The notes: generated by a model not told the origin, from the letters alone. A stretch of DNA of 43,967 nt from Candidatus Poseidonia sp. (GCA_030827365.1 JAUREO010000011.1:1-43967), one strand, 5' to 3'. Counted from the first letter of the stretch, positions 24,496-33,220 are shown. Program-made: numbers and translations.

Positions 24496-24794
24496 TCGAC
24501 CCTGCATGGGTTTCAGGCCTTGCGGCTTTACTCTTCATCATCGGCCTTGCCGGTGCTTTTACTCGAAAAAATGCCATTATTGTACTTATGTGCATCGAAT
24601 TGATGCTCAATGCAGCAAATCTCCAGTTTGCCGCAGCAGCGGTTCATCACGGAGACACCACAGGATGGGTCTACACGCTTTTTGCTATCGCTATTGCAGC
24701 GAGTGAAGTTGCTATCGGTTTGGCGATTTTCCTTGCCATGTATGGAAAGCATGAATCAATCACATTGGACGATGTCAATGTGTTAAAGAATTGA
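24492..24794 (+). CDS. nuoK: Complex I subunit K
   Basis: The 100-residue product has three membrane helices and both buried glutamates needed for proton transfer in studied enzymes, E36 (CIELMLNAANL) and E72 (ASEVAIGLAI), at the same residue numbers as in Escherichia coli NuoK. It is related to MnhC/MrpC of cation antiporters. The start ATG overlaps the nuoJ2 stop (ATGA); nuoL begins six bases after the stop, behind GAGGTGA. Confidence 0.96.
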   Translation: MIDPAWVSGLAALLFIIGLAGAFTRKNAIIVLMCIELMLNAANLQFAAAAVHHGDTTGWVYTLFAIAIAASEVAIGLAIFLAMYGKHESITLDDVNVLKN

Positions 24795-24800
24795 GGTGAT

Positions 24801-27341
24801 ATGATGGGTTCAACAGGTACAACAGAAACTATTCATAGCAGCGTTATTGATTTTGCACCATACATTGTTTTTCTTCCAATGATTGCTTTTCCAATCATTC
24901 TCCTCTTTGGGCGATTGTTCAATGGCAACAAAGTGTGGGTGACCACATTCAAGGAAGGAGGAATTTTTGCTCTTGCCACCATGGCAACGAGCCTACTTCT
25001 TGCTCTTTTGCTCATTAAAGACTACATTGGAGCCTACGGAGATGACAGTAAAAACGCACTTCATGTCTTTGATTGGTTTTCCTCAGCAATGTGGGATGGC
25101 GGAGCAACAACCTCAGAGATTTCGTTTGGGTTTGGCCTTTACATCGACCATATTACGGTCATGTTGTTGTTCATTGCATCATTCCTCTGTCTTCTCATTA
25201 ACACCTTCGCCATTGGATACATGAACACCGACCCAATCAACAAGAACCGAAATCATCGATTTTATGCTGAATTTGTGCTGTTCTGTGCTGGAATGCTCGG
25301 CATGGTCCTCGCTGATTCGTTCCTTTGGTTGTTCATCTTTTGGGAATTAATGGGTCTGTGTTCCTACCTGCTCATTGGATTCTACTACGAACGCCCAAGC
25401 GCTGCATACGCCGCAAAGAAAGCCTTCCTCACCACCCGTGTTGGTGATGTGTTTCTCATGGTCGGTCTTGCAATGCTTTGGCATCTATTTGGCTCGCTTG
25501 ATTATGCGGTTGTCTTCAAACCCGAGAATATCGCAGCCGTTGACCCAGCATCGCTTCAATGGGCTCTTGGTATGATGTTCATTGGAGCAGTTGGTAAGTC
25601 CGCACAATTCCCACTCCACGTGTGGCTACCCGATGCAATGGAAGGTCCAACACCAGTCTCTGCGCTCATCCATGCTGCAACGATGGTCAATGCAGGATTG
25701 TATCTGGTCGCCCGAATGTTCCCATTCTTTGGTGCTGAAGCTATGCATGGAGAACTCGTTGACCTTGCCTTCATTATTGCAAGTATTGGTGGAATTACCG
25801 CTGTGATGGCTGCAAGTATTGCATTCGTTCAAATGGACCTCAAGAAAGTCCTCGCATACTCCACGATGTCACAACTTGCCTACATCTTTACCGGTCTTGG
25901 CTGTGCATTATGGCTTGCAAATTCACTCGATTGGCATCACGACGATGACGCCCATTACATCGTGATTGTCGCCTTTGGTGCCGCACTCTTCCACCTCTTC
26001 AATCACGCAATGGCCAAAGGTATGCTGTTTATGGCAAGCGGTGCGGTCATTCACGAAGTCCACCATGCTCATCACCATTTACACCATGATGAACATCATC
26101 ACCATGACCCCAAAGAACTCTACATGCTTTCAGATTACCTCGTTGGTAAGAAAATGAGTGTGTTTGAATTTTTCAAATCCATCGACCTTGATAGTTCTGG
26201 TGAAATCGACATGTACGAATTCCAAACCGCTCTCAAGAATTCTGAGATTGCAGATTTGCCTCCTTGGGAAATGGGCGACCTCATGAAAGCAGTTGACCTC
26301 GATAAAAATGGTACCATTAACGTTCCAGAACTTGATTTGGCCCTTGGTCGATTAAAGGGTAAGACCTACGAAGAACATGAACACGATGACCACCATGATG
26401 ACCACTTTGATGCTCAATCGATGGAGAACATGGGCGGCTTAGCCTCCAAGATGCCAATCACGGCTACGGCTATGCTCGTTGGTTCTCTTTCAATCATGGG
26501 ATTCCCACTCATTGGTGGATTCTGGTCGAAGGAAGGCATCATTGCGAACGCATGGAGAGTTGGTCTTGAAGACCCACGCTTCTTCTTCCCAGCAGCATGT
26601 GTGTTGCTCGGTGCAGCAATGACTGGATTTTACATGTCCAGAATGTGGCTCAAAACATTTGCAGGCTCACCGAACAATGAAGTCGCTGCACATGTGGGTC
26701 CGACCAATACTTGGATCAAGATACCACTTTTCACATTGACATTCGTCAGCCTTGCAGGCATTATTTTCGCTGGTATGGGCTTTACACATTGGGCACCAGA
26801 TTCAGGTTATGCATTCATGTCAGAAAAGGGCCTGCTCAAAGGTATCGGCTACGAACTTGGACATGCCTTTGCGAACCATGATATGTTCTTCTTTACGCTT
26901 ACATACATCGCAATATTCCTCGGTGCAATTGTTGGCCCTGGTTTGGCCCTCTCATTGTACGGTGGTGCACTTGATGAAGGTGAAAAGGCAAAACCATGGT
27001 TCACTCCAATCTTGATGCTCAATGCAGCAATCAAAGGACGATATTCATGGGATAATTCAGCCTTTGCGACTTCAAGTCTTTCAAGGGCATTACAAAATCG
27101 ACTCTACTTCGACCACTATTACGACATGGCGATGCTCAAGATTGTCGCAGCGTTTTCACTCAAAGCAGCATATGCGGACAGTAAATTCATCGACGGGGCC
27201 ATCAAGACCATCGAATCCAGTTCACAAAGTGCATCAAGCACACTACGTAAACTGACGACCGGTTCAGCACGTGATTACATTCTCATGGCTGCGGTTGGAA
27301 CATTGATGTTGTTTGGACTCATTTGGGGGGTGATGTCTTGA
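24801..27341 (+). CDS. nuoL: Complex I antiporter-like subunit L with EF-hand insertion
   Basis: The 846-residue protein is NuoL, the distal proton-pumping subunit: WELMGLCSYLLIGFY carries the conserved Glu, VGKSAQFPLHVWLPDAMEGPTPVSALIHAATMV is the discontinuous helix region, and the C-terminus has the lateral-helix part. After the conserved FNHAMAKGMLFMASGAVIHEVHH there is an insertion of about 130 residues (about 418-545) missing from ordinary NuoL. It has a His-rich run (about 418-435), two canonical EF-hand loops (D462-E473: D,D,S,G,I,E; D499-E510: D,D,N,G,I,E) and a His/Asp-rich run (about 525-540). The normal fold resumes at MGGLASKMPITA. The EF-hand pair suggests calcium sensing by the pump, an inference. 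Confidence 0.95.
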   Translation: MMGSTGTTETIHSSVIDFAPYIVFLPMIAFPIILLFGRLFNGNKVWVTTFKEGGIFALATMATSLLLALLLIKDYIGAYGDDSKNALHVFDWFSSAMWDGGATTSEISFGFGLYIDHITVMLLFIASFLCLLINTFAIGYMNTDPINKNRNHRFYAEFVLFCAGMLGMVLADSFLWLFIFWELMGLCSYLLIGFYYERPSAAYAAKKAFLTTRVGDVFLMVGLAMLWHLFGSLDYAVVFKPENIAAVDPASLQWALGMMFIGAVGKSAQFPLHVWLPDAMEGPTPVSALIHAATMVNAGLYLVARMFPFFGAEAMHGELVDLAFIIASIGGITAVMAASIAFVQMDLKKVLAYSTMSQLAYIFTGLGCALWLANSLDWHHDDDAHYIVIVAFGAALFHLFNHAMAKGMLFMASGAVIHEVHHAHHHLHHDEHHHHDPKELYMLSDYLVGKKMSVFEFFKSIDLDSSGEIDMYEFQTALKNSEIADLPPWEMGDLMKAVDLDKNGTINVPELDLALGRLKGKTYEEHEHDDHHDDHFDAQSMENMGGLASKMPITATAMLVGSLSIMGFPLIGGFWSKEGIIANAWRVGLEDPRFFFPAACVLLGAAMTGFYMSRMWLKTFAGSPNNEVAAHVGPTNTWIKIPLFTLTFVSLAGIIFAGMGFTHWAPDSGYAFMSEKGLLKGIGYELGHAFANHDMFFFTLTYIAIFLGAIVGPGLALSLYGGALDEGEKAKPWFTPILMLNAAIKGRYSWDNSAFATSSLSRALQNRLYFDHYYDMAMLKIVAAFSLKAAYADSKFIDGAIKTIESSSQSASSTLRKLTTGSARDYILMAAVGTLMLFGLIWGVMS

Positions 27342-28978
27342 CCGATTACATTTCACTTCCATTGATTGCTTTCCCACTCGCATCAAGTTTGATTTTACTG
27401 ATGTTCGTCTCGAATCTCACGGAAGAAGCAAAGCAAAAGATTGGACCAACCATTCGAATGGCTTCGCTTATCTTTTCACTGGTCATGCTCGGTCTGACCA
27501 CTGGCATGTTCTTCGAGTATTTCGGGGATTTTGAGGGCTGGGAGGGCATTAACTTCAACACTTTTGAATTTGAAGAACGTTACCTTTGGATTGAGTCACT
27601 TGGAATTTACTGGAGTGTCGGTCTTGATGCTCTTTCGTTCCCGATGGTCTGGCTCACGACGTTCCTTCTACCAGTGACCATCATTGCAACTTGGCATGAG
27701 AAGTCAGCTGCCACCTATTTCCCACTTCTTTTAATGATGGGTGGTGCACTCATCGGTGTATTTGTCGCCCTTGACCTTTTCATGTTCTATGTGTTTTGGG
27801 AACTTACCTTGATTCCGATGTTCTTCCTCATTCTCAAATGGGGCGGTGACGATAGGAAATACGCTTCACAGAAGTTCTTCATCTACACTTTTTCAGCATC
27901 CGTTGTGATGTTGTTGGGTCTGATCACCCTCTACTTCTTGCAAGACACGACCTCGCCACTTAATTACTCAGGTTCAATGACCAGTCGTACCTTTGACATA
28001 CCGACCATCATCGATGCGTCAATGATTGCAAACACCGATGGCTGGTTCCTTGGAGAAAGTGTCCAGAAGATTTTGTTTGTTATGCTCATGCTCGGATTCC
28101 TTGTGAAATTACCGTCTGTGCCGTTCCATACTTGGTTGCCTGATGCCCACGTCCAAGCACCGACTGGTGGGTCGATGTTGCTTGCTGGTGTCATGTTGAA
28201 GATGGGTGCTTACGGAATGTTCCGATTGCCCTTTTCTTTGTTCCCTCATGCCATGCAATCATTCCAATTGTTGCTGATGATCTTCGGAATGGTTTCTCTT
28301 GTTTGGGGTGCTGTCGTGTGTCTTGGACAAACAAATTTGAAGAAAATGGTTGCATATTCCTCAGTTTCTCACATGGGTGTGATTCTCATCGGCGTTGCGA
28401 CAATGCAACCACTTGGTTGGGCTGCAGCCCTTTTCATGATGTTTGCTCACGGCATCATCAGCCCAATGCTCTTCGCAGTGTGTGGTGCTTTCAAACATCA
28501 TTACCATTCGATGGAAATTGGTGCCATGCGAGGAATGGCCAAACACTCACCTTGGTTAGCGACGTCAATGATGTTTGCATGGATGGCATCACTTGGCCTT
28601 CCATTACTTGCAGGTTTCGTAGCAGAAGTTATGATGTTCATCGCCCTATGGTACTTCATTGTCGCAGAAGGATGGAGCATTTGGTGGATGGCTGGTCCTC
28701 TTGTGGTGCTTGTCGTGACCGCAGCCTACTACCTATGGTCGATGCAAAGGACAATTTTCGAAGGTGGAGACGAAACACAACCACCAGCTTCGATGGATGG
28801 ACATGCTATCCCAGACATCACGAATGCGGAGAAGTTTGCCATGATCGTTCTCGCAGTGTTCACCATTCTGTTTGGTATCTTACCATGGATCGCTCTTGAT
28901 ATGATGAGTGATTGGACGCATCAAATTTTTGATTCTGTTGTCTTACCAATCCTCGGTGGATTTGAAGGAGGTGCCTAA
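27338..28978 (+). CDS. nuoM: Complex I antiporter-like subunit M
   Basis: The 546-residue product is NuoM, the middle antiporter-like pump. FYVFWELTLIPMFFLI carries the key Glu (about E155), and KLPSVPFHTWLPDAHVQAPTGGSMLLAGVMLKMG and VSHMGVILIG are conserved. I chose TTG 27338: GGTGA at 27329-27333 lies four bases upstream, and the TTG overlaps the nuoL stop as TTGA. The more upstream TTG at 27323 lies before this site. It has no large insertion, unlike NuoL. nuoN begins one base after its stop. Confidence 0.94.
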   Translation: MTDYISLPLIAFPLASSLILLMFVSNLTEEAKQKIGPTIRMASLIFSLVMLGLTTGMFFEYFGDFEGWEGINFNTFEFEERYLWIESLGIYWSVGLDALSFPMVWLTTFLLPVTIIATWHEKSAATYFPLLLMMGGALIGVFVALDLFMFYVFWELTLIPMFFLILKWGGDDRKYASQKFFIYTFSASVVMLLGLITLYFLQDTTSPLNYSGSMTSRTFDIPTIIDASMIANTDGWFLGESVQKILFVMLMLGFLVKLPSVPFHTWLPDAHVQAPTGGSMLLAGVMLKMGAYGMFRLPFSLFPHAMQSFQLLLMIFGMVSLVWGAVVCLGQTNLKKMVAYSSVSHMGVILIGVATMQPLGWAAALFMMFAHGIISPMLFAVCGAFKHHYHSMEIGAMRGMAKHSPWLATSMMFAWMASLGLPLLAGFVAEVMMFIALWYFIVAEGWSIWWMAGPLVVLVVTAAYYLWSMQRTIFEGGDETQPPASMDGHAIPDITNAEKFAMIVLAVFTILFGILPWIALDMMSDWTHQIFDSVVLPILGGFEGGA

Positions 28979-28979
28979 G

Positions 28980-30710
28980 ATGAGTGGCGCATCAACCAAA
29001 GTCATGCAACCATTTGATGAAGGATTTGTTGAGGCATTTGCACCTGAGATGACCCTGTTCATCGGATTGCTCGTCTTGATAATTGTGCCAAATTTAGGTG
29101 ATGGAAAGTTTAGGCTACCACTTACCAATATTCGATTGCCTTGGTTCTTTGGTGGAAAAAGGCATAGTTTTGAACGAGACCCAAGGCTACCCGGTCTTCT
29201 TGCTTCCGTGTTTGCTTCTGTCGCATTTTTGTTGACCCTCCTTTCGTTTGTCGGCGGGATGCACTCTATCGAAGTTGAATCTGCTTCAGGTCATGACCTT
29301 CTCACCGTCAATGAATTTAGTCGATTGTTTGAATTGATTTTCTTTGGTGCAATTTCGCTTGCTTGTATATCATCTATGAATCGACTCACTCCACACGCAT
29401 CCGATGATCGAACCGCAAATGGTTTGTTTAACAATCGTAGGCAAGCAGATTTCTACATTCTGCTGATGACCACTGCAATCGGTATGTCAATAGTGGCCCT
29501 AGCTCAGGACCTTTTCTTCTTGTTTATCGGTCTTGAATTAGCATCGTTCTCAACATATATTCTCGTGAGTTTCCTCAAAGAAACCAAAGAAGGAACAGAA
29601 GCCGGAATGAAGTACTTCATCGTCGGTTCCGTTGCTTCTGGCGTAGGCTTGTATGGACTATCCTTGCTTTATCTTTGGTCAGGTTCACTTCAATTCGTCG
29701 ATTTGAGCACGAAATTTGCAAGCGATGGGTTGGATGCTTTACCACTCGTGGCACTTGGTCTAATTCTCGTTGGTTTTGGATTCAAGGTGAGTGCTGCTCC
29801 ATTCCACTTTGCAGCACCAGATGCTTACGCAGGTTCGATGAGCCCGATTGCCGGCGTTCTTGCTACGGCGAGCAAAGCCATGGGAATGGTTGGATTAATC
29901 CGAATTCTGCTTGTGCTCGCCTCTCCAGATATGTCTGACGAAGGAACAGTTTGGCTCGTCGCCATGGGTGTTTTTTCCGTTGTGACCATGACATGGGGTA
30001 ATCTTGCAGCTCTTGGTTCAACAAATCCAAAGCGTATGCTCGCTTATTCCTCAGTTGCTCATGCGGGATACATGCTCGCTGCAATCACAGCGGTTGGAGC
30101 ATGGAATTGGGATTCGACCCTCTCAGGAGACGCTGCTGAAGCGGCTACAATGGTTTTGACAGCCCTCATGTTCCACATGGTCGTCCTCGTTTGTTTCAAA
30201 CTCGGAGCCTTCTTGGTCATCTCAATACTTGAATCAGAAGGAGGAGGACATACACTTGAATCCCTTGGTGGTCTTGCAAAGCGGGAGCCATTCCTCGCCG
30301 TGACGATGTTCATCTTCATGCTTTCACTTGCTGGTGTTCCACCACTCGCTGGATTCATGTCGAAATTACTCGTCATTATGGGGATTGTCAAGGTTGCAGC
30401 AGGCGATATTGGAGCAGCTCTGGCGAGTGGCGAATCCATATCATTCTCTGATATCCATTGGGTTTGGTATCTTGCATTGGCCATGGTGATTAACTCAGCA
30501 ATTTCTGTCTATTACTATCTTCGAATTGGAATTGTCATGTTTTTCCATGACGCCCCAACAGGAAAAACTCTCCTTCCACAAGGAAATTCAGTCCGATTAG
30601 CAATCATTGCATGTCTCACATTAACACTTTACTTTGGCGTAGCATCTGATGGCTTGATTGAAGTTTGTCAATCTGCTGCGGAATCCTTGCAGGCTTCGTG
30701 GCAGAACTAA
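28980..30710 (+). CDS. nuoN: Complex I antiporter-like subunit N
   Basis: The 576-residue product is NuoN. FIGLELASFSTYILVSF carries the conserved Glu (about E186), GFGFKVSAAPFHFAAPDAYAGSMSPIAGVLATASKAMG is the broken-helix motif, and VAHAGYMLAAI and GVPPLAGFMSKLLV follow. Start ATG 28980 sits behind GGAGGTG; the frame is open further upstream inside nuoM, which I discount. It is the last gene of the operon. No nuoE, nuoF or nuoG lies on either side, so the electron-input module is missing here, as in other archaeal 11-subunit-type enzymes. Confidence 0.94.
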   Translation: MSGASTKVMQPFDEGFVEAFAPEMTLFIGLLVLIIVPNLGDGKFRLPLTNIRLPWFFGGKRHSFERDPRLPGLLASVFASVAFLLTLLSFVGGMHSIEVESASGHDLLTVNEFSRLFELIFFGAISLACISSMNRLTPHASDDRTANGLFNNRRQADFYILLMTTAIGMSIVALAQDLFFLFIGLELASFSTYILVSFLKETKEGTEAGMKYFIVGSVASGVGLYGLSLLYLWSGSLQFVDLSTKFASDGLDALPLVALGLILVGFGFKVSAAPFHFAAPDAYAGSMSPIAGVLATASKAMGMVGLIRILLVLASPDMSDEGTVWLVAMGVFSVVTMTWGNLAALGSTNPKRMLAYSSVAHAGYMLAAITAVGAWNWDSTLSGDAAEAATMVLTALMFHMVVLVCFKLGAFLVISILESEGGGHTLESLGGLAKREPFLAVTMFIFMLSLAGVPPLAGFMSKLLVIMGIVKVAAGDIGAALASGESISFSDIHWVWYLALAMVINSAISVYYYLRIGIVMFFHDAPTGKTLLPQGNSVRLAIIACLTLTLYFGVASDGLIEVCQSAAESLQASWQN

Positions 30711-30726
30711 GCATATATTCACGTGT

Positions 30727-30743
30727 AATTCATGTGATGAATT
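30727..30743. promoter_or_regulatory. Perfect 7-bp inverted repeat before aIF1A
   Basis: AATTCAT and ATGAATT flank GTG. An overlapping imperfect repeat, TCACGTG-N5-CATGTGA, covers 30719-30737. The element lies between an AT-rich CATATATT at about 30712 and the aIF1A start, so it may be a binding site next to a promoter or the end of the nuo transcript. Confidence 0.4.
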
Positions 30744-30782
30744 CAAGAAGGGTTGACGTGTGGGAGAAAATGGCGAGCGTTG

Positions 30783-31457
30783 ATGAGTCGAAGGCATGAA
30801 GAAAAAGTCGATGCAGAAGAACTTGCGCGACTTGAAGACGAAGGTGGTCAAGGCGACTCCAACATTCGTGTCAAAATGCCCGATAAGAGAATCAACGAAA
30901 TGTTTGCACTCGCAAAACAAATTCTCGGAGGTCGTCGCGTTACCGTTCTCTGTGAAGATGGCGAAGAGCGCATGGCACGAATACCAGGGAAGATGCGTCG
31001 ACGTCAATGGGTCCGTGAAAATGACCTCATCATCGTATGGCCTTGGGACTTTCAACCAACAAAGGCGGATGTCAAACACCGTTACACAAAAACCCAGGCG
31101 ATGTATTTGTCTCGAAAAGGGCTTTTGAACGAGGTGGTTGATGATTTCGGAATGGATGTTCGAGTTGATGAGGAAGGGGAAGATGACCTCTTTGCATCCA
31201 GTGTTATGCTTGATGATGACTTTGAAGACGAGGAAAAATCATTTGAAGAAACATCCGATGACGATGACATGTTCACCTCGGAAGACGATGACGACGACAT
31301 GTTCGCCACCGAAGATGATCGAGATGTTGTTGAATCAGCCCCACCCGAATCAGTTGAGGCAGAACCATTTGTTGTCAAAGAAGAATACATTGAAGATGAA
31401 GAATTCACCGAAAATGATGATGATGACGACGATGAAGTTGATGCCCTTTTTGGTTGA
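30783..31457 (+). CDS. eif1a: Translation initiation factor aIF1A with long acidic tail
   Basis: From ATG 30783 the product is 224 residues. Residues about 28-105 form the S1-like OB fold of aIF1A/eIF1A: RINEMFALAKQILGGRRVTVLCEDGEERMARIPGK followed by WVRENDLIIVWPWDFQ. The factor binds the A site of the small subunit and helps start-codon selection. Archaeal copies are usually about 100-115 residues; here about 100 extra residues, mostly Asp/Glu, follow, with repeated DDLF, DDMF, DDMF and a closing VDALFG. The tail recalls the acidic tail of eukaryotic eIF1A but is not obviously homologous. The RIO kinase gene follows 19 bases later. Confidence 0.92.
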   Translation: MSRRHEEKVDAEELARLEDEGGQGDSNIRVKMPDKRINEMFALAKQILGGRRVTVLCEDGEERMARIPGKMRRRQWVRENDLIIVWPWDFQPTKADVKHRYTKTQAMYLSRKGLLNEVVDDFGMDVRVDEEGEDDLFASSVMLDDDFEDEEKSFEETSDDDDMFTSEDDDDDMFATEDDRDVVESAPPESVEAEPFVVKEEYIEDEEFTENDDDDDDEVDALFG

Positions 31458-31476
31458 TACGCTATGAGGCTGGCGT

Positions 31477-32445
31477 ATGGGCGGCGACGAACATTGGGAT
31501 GAAATTCGTCCTCGGTCAAATAAAGGCAAAAAGAAAAAGCAGTATGCCACTGAAGAAGAACGCTTAGATGCTGAATTTATCGAAGCGGAAGGTGCAAAAT
31601 TTGTCAAATCTCTCGAAACCCAAGCGGGAACATTTGCATGGATGAAAGAAAAACGATACAGTTCAATGTTCAACGAAATTGAATCGGGCATTCAAGGTGT
31701 GCTTGGCAAAGGGCAATTCGAGTGGGTTGACCGACGAGTCTTCGACCAAGTGTTTGATCGCCTTACGCTCATGGCACTGTTCAAATTGATGAAAAGTGGA
31801 GTTGTCGATACAATAGATTATCCAATTGCTAGAGGAAAAGAAGCACACGTTTTTCATGGTACCTCCGCAGATGGAAAGGAAGTTGCAGTAAAAATATTCC
31901 ATACATCGAATGCTGTTTTCAAAAATTTAGTACAATACATCGAAGGTGATATGCGTTTCAAAAACATCAAGAAAAAACATCGTGACCTCGTTGAAGTTTG
32001 GGTGCGTAAAGAATTTCGGAATTTAACGAGATTACACAATTGGGGGTTGTCTGTTCCAGAACCCTTGGGCGTTCACAAAAATGTCCTCGTTATGCAGTAC
32101 ATAGGAACAGAAGAGGGGCCTTCTCCGAAATTAAGAGAAGTCGATATTGAGAACACAGAAGAAACCTACGCTCTTCTTGTTGAATTTCTTGCTGTAGCTT
32201 GGCAATGTGCCGAACTTGTTCATGGTGATTTTTCACCTTACAATATTTTGTATCATGCTGAAGTCCCAACGGTGATTGACGTTGGTCAAGCCGTGGTTTC
32301 AACGCATCCTAAGGCGCAAGAATTTTTGGTACGAGATGTCAAGAATTTAGTCGATTGGGCTCAGAAGGCTGGAATTGAAATCGAAGTAGCCGATTGCATG
32401 TATGACATTCTTCACATGGATGTATCGAACTATTCGATGAACTAA
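31477..32445 (+). CDS. rio1: RIO-type serine/threonine kinase (Rio1)
   Basis: The 322-residue protein has the RIO kinase core: IARGKEAHVFHGTSADG as the nucleotide loop, VAVKIF with K139, LVHGDFSPYNIL with catalytic D251 and metal-binding N256, and VIDVGQAV with D268. The RIO1-type FKNLVQYIEGDMRF segment follows the lysine, and the N-terminus is basic. RIO1 is an atypical ATPase/kinase that acts in late maturation of the small ribosomal subunit. Neighbouring aIF1A and a Dim2-like gene agree with this role. The HGD in place of the common HAD/HGDLSE wording is a small variation. Its stop codon directly touches that of the convergent Dim2-like gene. Confidence 0.92.
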   Translation: MGGDEHWDEIRPRSNKGKKKKQYATEEERLDAEFIEAEGAKFVKSLETQAGTFAWMKEKRYSSMFNEIESGIQGVLGKGQFEWVDRRVFDQVFDRLTLMALFKLMKSGVVDTIDYPIARGKEAHVFHGTSADGKEVAVKIFHTSNAVFKNLVQYIEGDMRFKNIKKKHRDLVEVWVRKEFRNLTRLHNWGLSVPEPLGVHKNVLVMQYIGTEEGPSPKLREVDIENTEETYALLVEFLAVAWQCAELVHGDFSPYNILYHAEVPTVIDVGQAVVSTHPKAQEFLVRDVKNLVDWAQKAGIEIEVADCMYDILHMDVSNYSMN

Positions 32446-33195
32446 TCATTCTTCTTCCCATACGATGCTTTCATCCTCGGCAAGTTCCATGACTTCTTCG
32501 ACTTCATCAGGATTCGAAGGGTCAACTTGAGACGCCTTCATTCTACGGTTTCTACGTTCAGCAGCCAAATCCAATCCGGGAACAAGGTCTTCGAACCGTT
32601 GAGATGAACCGACATAGGTGCCCTCTTTTTCTTCAATCATCTCAAGAGCTCGTCCTTGTAAACGAGCACGACGGCGGTCCTTTTCAAGAAAATGAATTAC
32701 ACTGCCATGTTCCGAGCCGCCAGCGAGCATTTCAATGGCTTGTCGGGCAGAGTACAACCCCTCTTCTTCCCCGATGATCACAACCGTTGAATTGTAAATG
32801 CTAATTTCAGTGTTGGTTAACTGTTCAATTCTAGTACGAATCTTGCCTTCCCTACCTATAATTCTTGCACGAATTCGGCGTTGTTGATTTGAGCGTTTTC
32901 CGACAAAATCTCGCAAATCAACCATTTCAAAGAAATGGTTGTCATCGAGAAGACGTAGTGCTGAATTCGGTGTAATACCTCGCCCAATGGCCTTAATGAC
33001 ATCTGGTAATTTCATTGCTCGGATTGGGTCGTAAGTCCCACTTTCACCCCATACGACTTCAACATCACCGGAATCTGAATCAACTTCGATTCGTTGACAT
33101 CCTGCAGCATCACGTAAAGCCTTCACGGTGGCTCCTTTTGAGCCAATAAGAACAGCAATCCTGTCCTTGGGTACGCGTGGCAAGGTTTGTCGCAT
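32446..33195 (-). CDS. KH-domain ribosome assembly protein, Dim2/Pno1-like
   Basis: The 249-residue protein contains two KH-type modules: LIGSKGATVKALRD (GSKG loop, about residues 17-30) and IIGREGKIRTRIEQLTN (GREG loop, about 112-128). Between them is the family segment AIGRGITPNSALRLLDD. This is the pattern of archaeal Dim2/Pno1/Krr1-type proteins, which bind the 3' end of small-subunit rRNA and work with RIO1 in assembly. After about residue 180 there is a charged, likely helical tail ending in acidic residues. In many archaea it is co-directional with aIF1A and RIO1; here it is on the opposite strand. It lies 25 bases downstream of an exoprotein gene and may share its transcript. Confidence 0.88.
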   Translation of the reverse strand: MRQTLPRVPKDRIAVLIGSKGATVKALRDAAGCQRIEVDSDSGDVEVVWGESGTYDPIRAMKLPDVIKAIGRGITPNSALRLLDDNHFFEMVDLRDFVGKRSNQQRRIRARIIGREGKIRTRIEQLTNTEISIYNSTVVIIGEEEGLYSARQAIEMLAGGSEHGSVIHFLEKDRRRARLQGRALEMIEEKEGTYVGSSQRFEDLVPGLDLAAERRNRRMKASQVDPSNPDEVEEVMELAEDESIVWEEE

Positions 33196-33220
33196 GGCTT
33201 TTCGGAATCGCTATTGTTTT

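Noticed and set aside
26050-26415. NuoL insertion as an intein or mobile element
   Set aside because: There are no intein splice motifs (Cys/Ser start, HN-Cys end), no terminal repeats and no frame change. Composition matches an EF-hand/His-rich domain.
27323-27337. nuoM start at TTG 27323
   Set aside because: The GGTGA site at 27329-27333 lies downstream of it. TTG 27338, four bases after that site and overlapping the nuoL stop, fits the operon pattern.
31082-31519. Minus-strand serine-rich frame
   Set aside because: It is the mirror of the Asp/Glu-rich tail of aIF1A, where GAT/GAA/GAC codons read as Ser-type codons on the other strand. It is not an independent gene.
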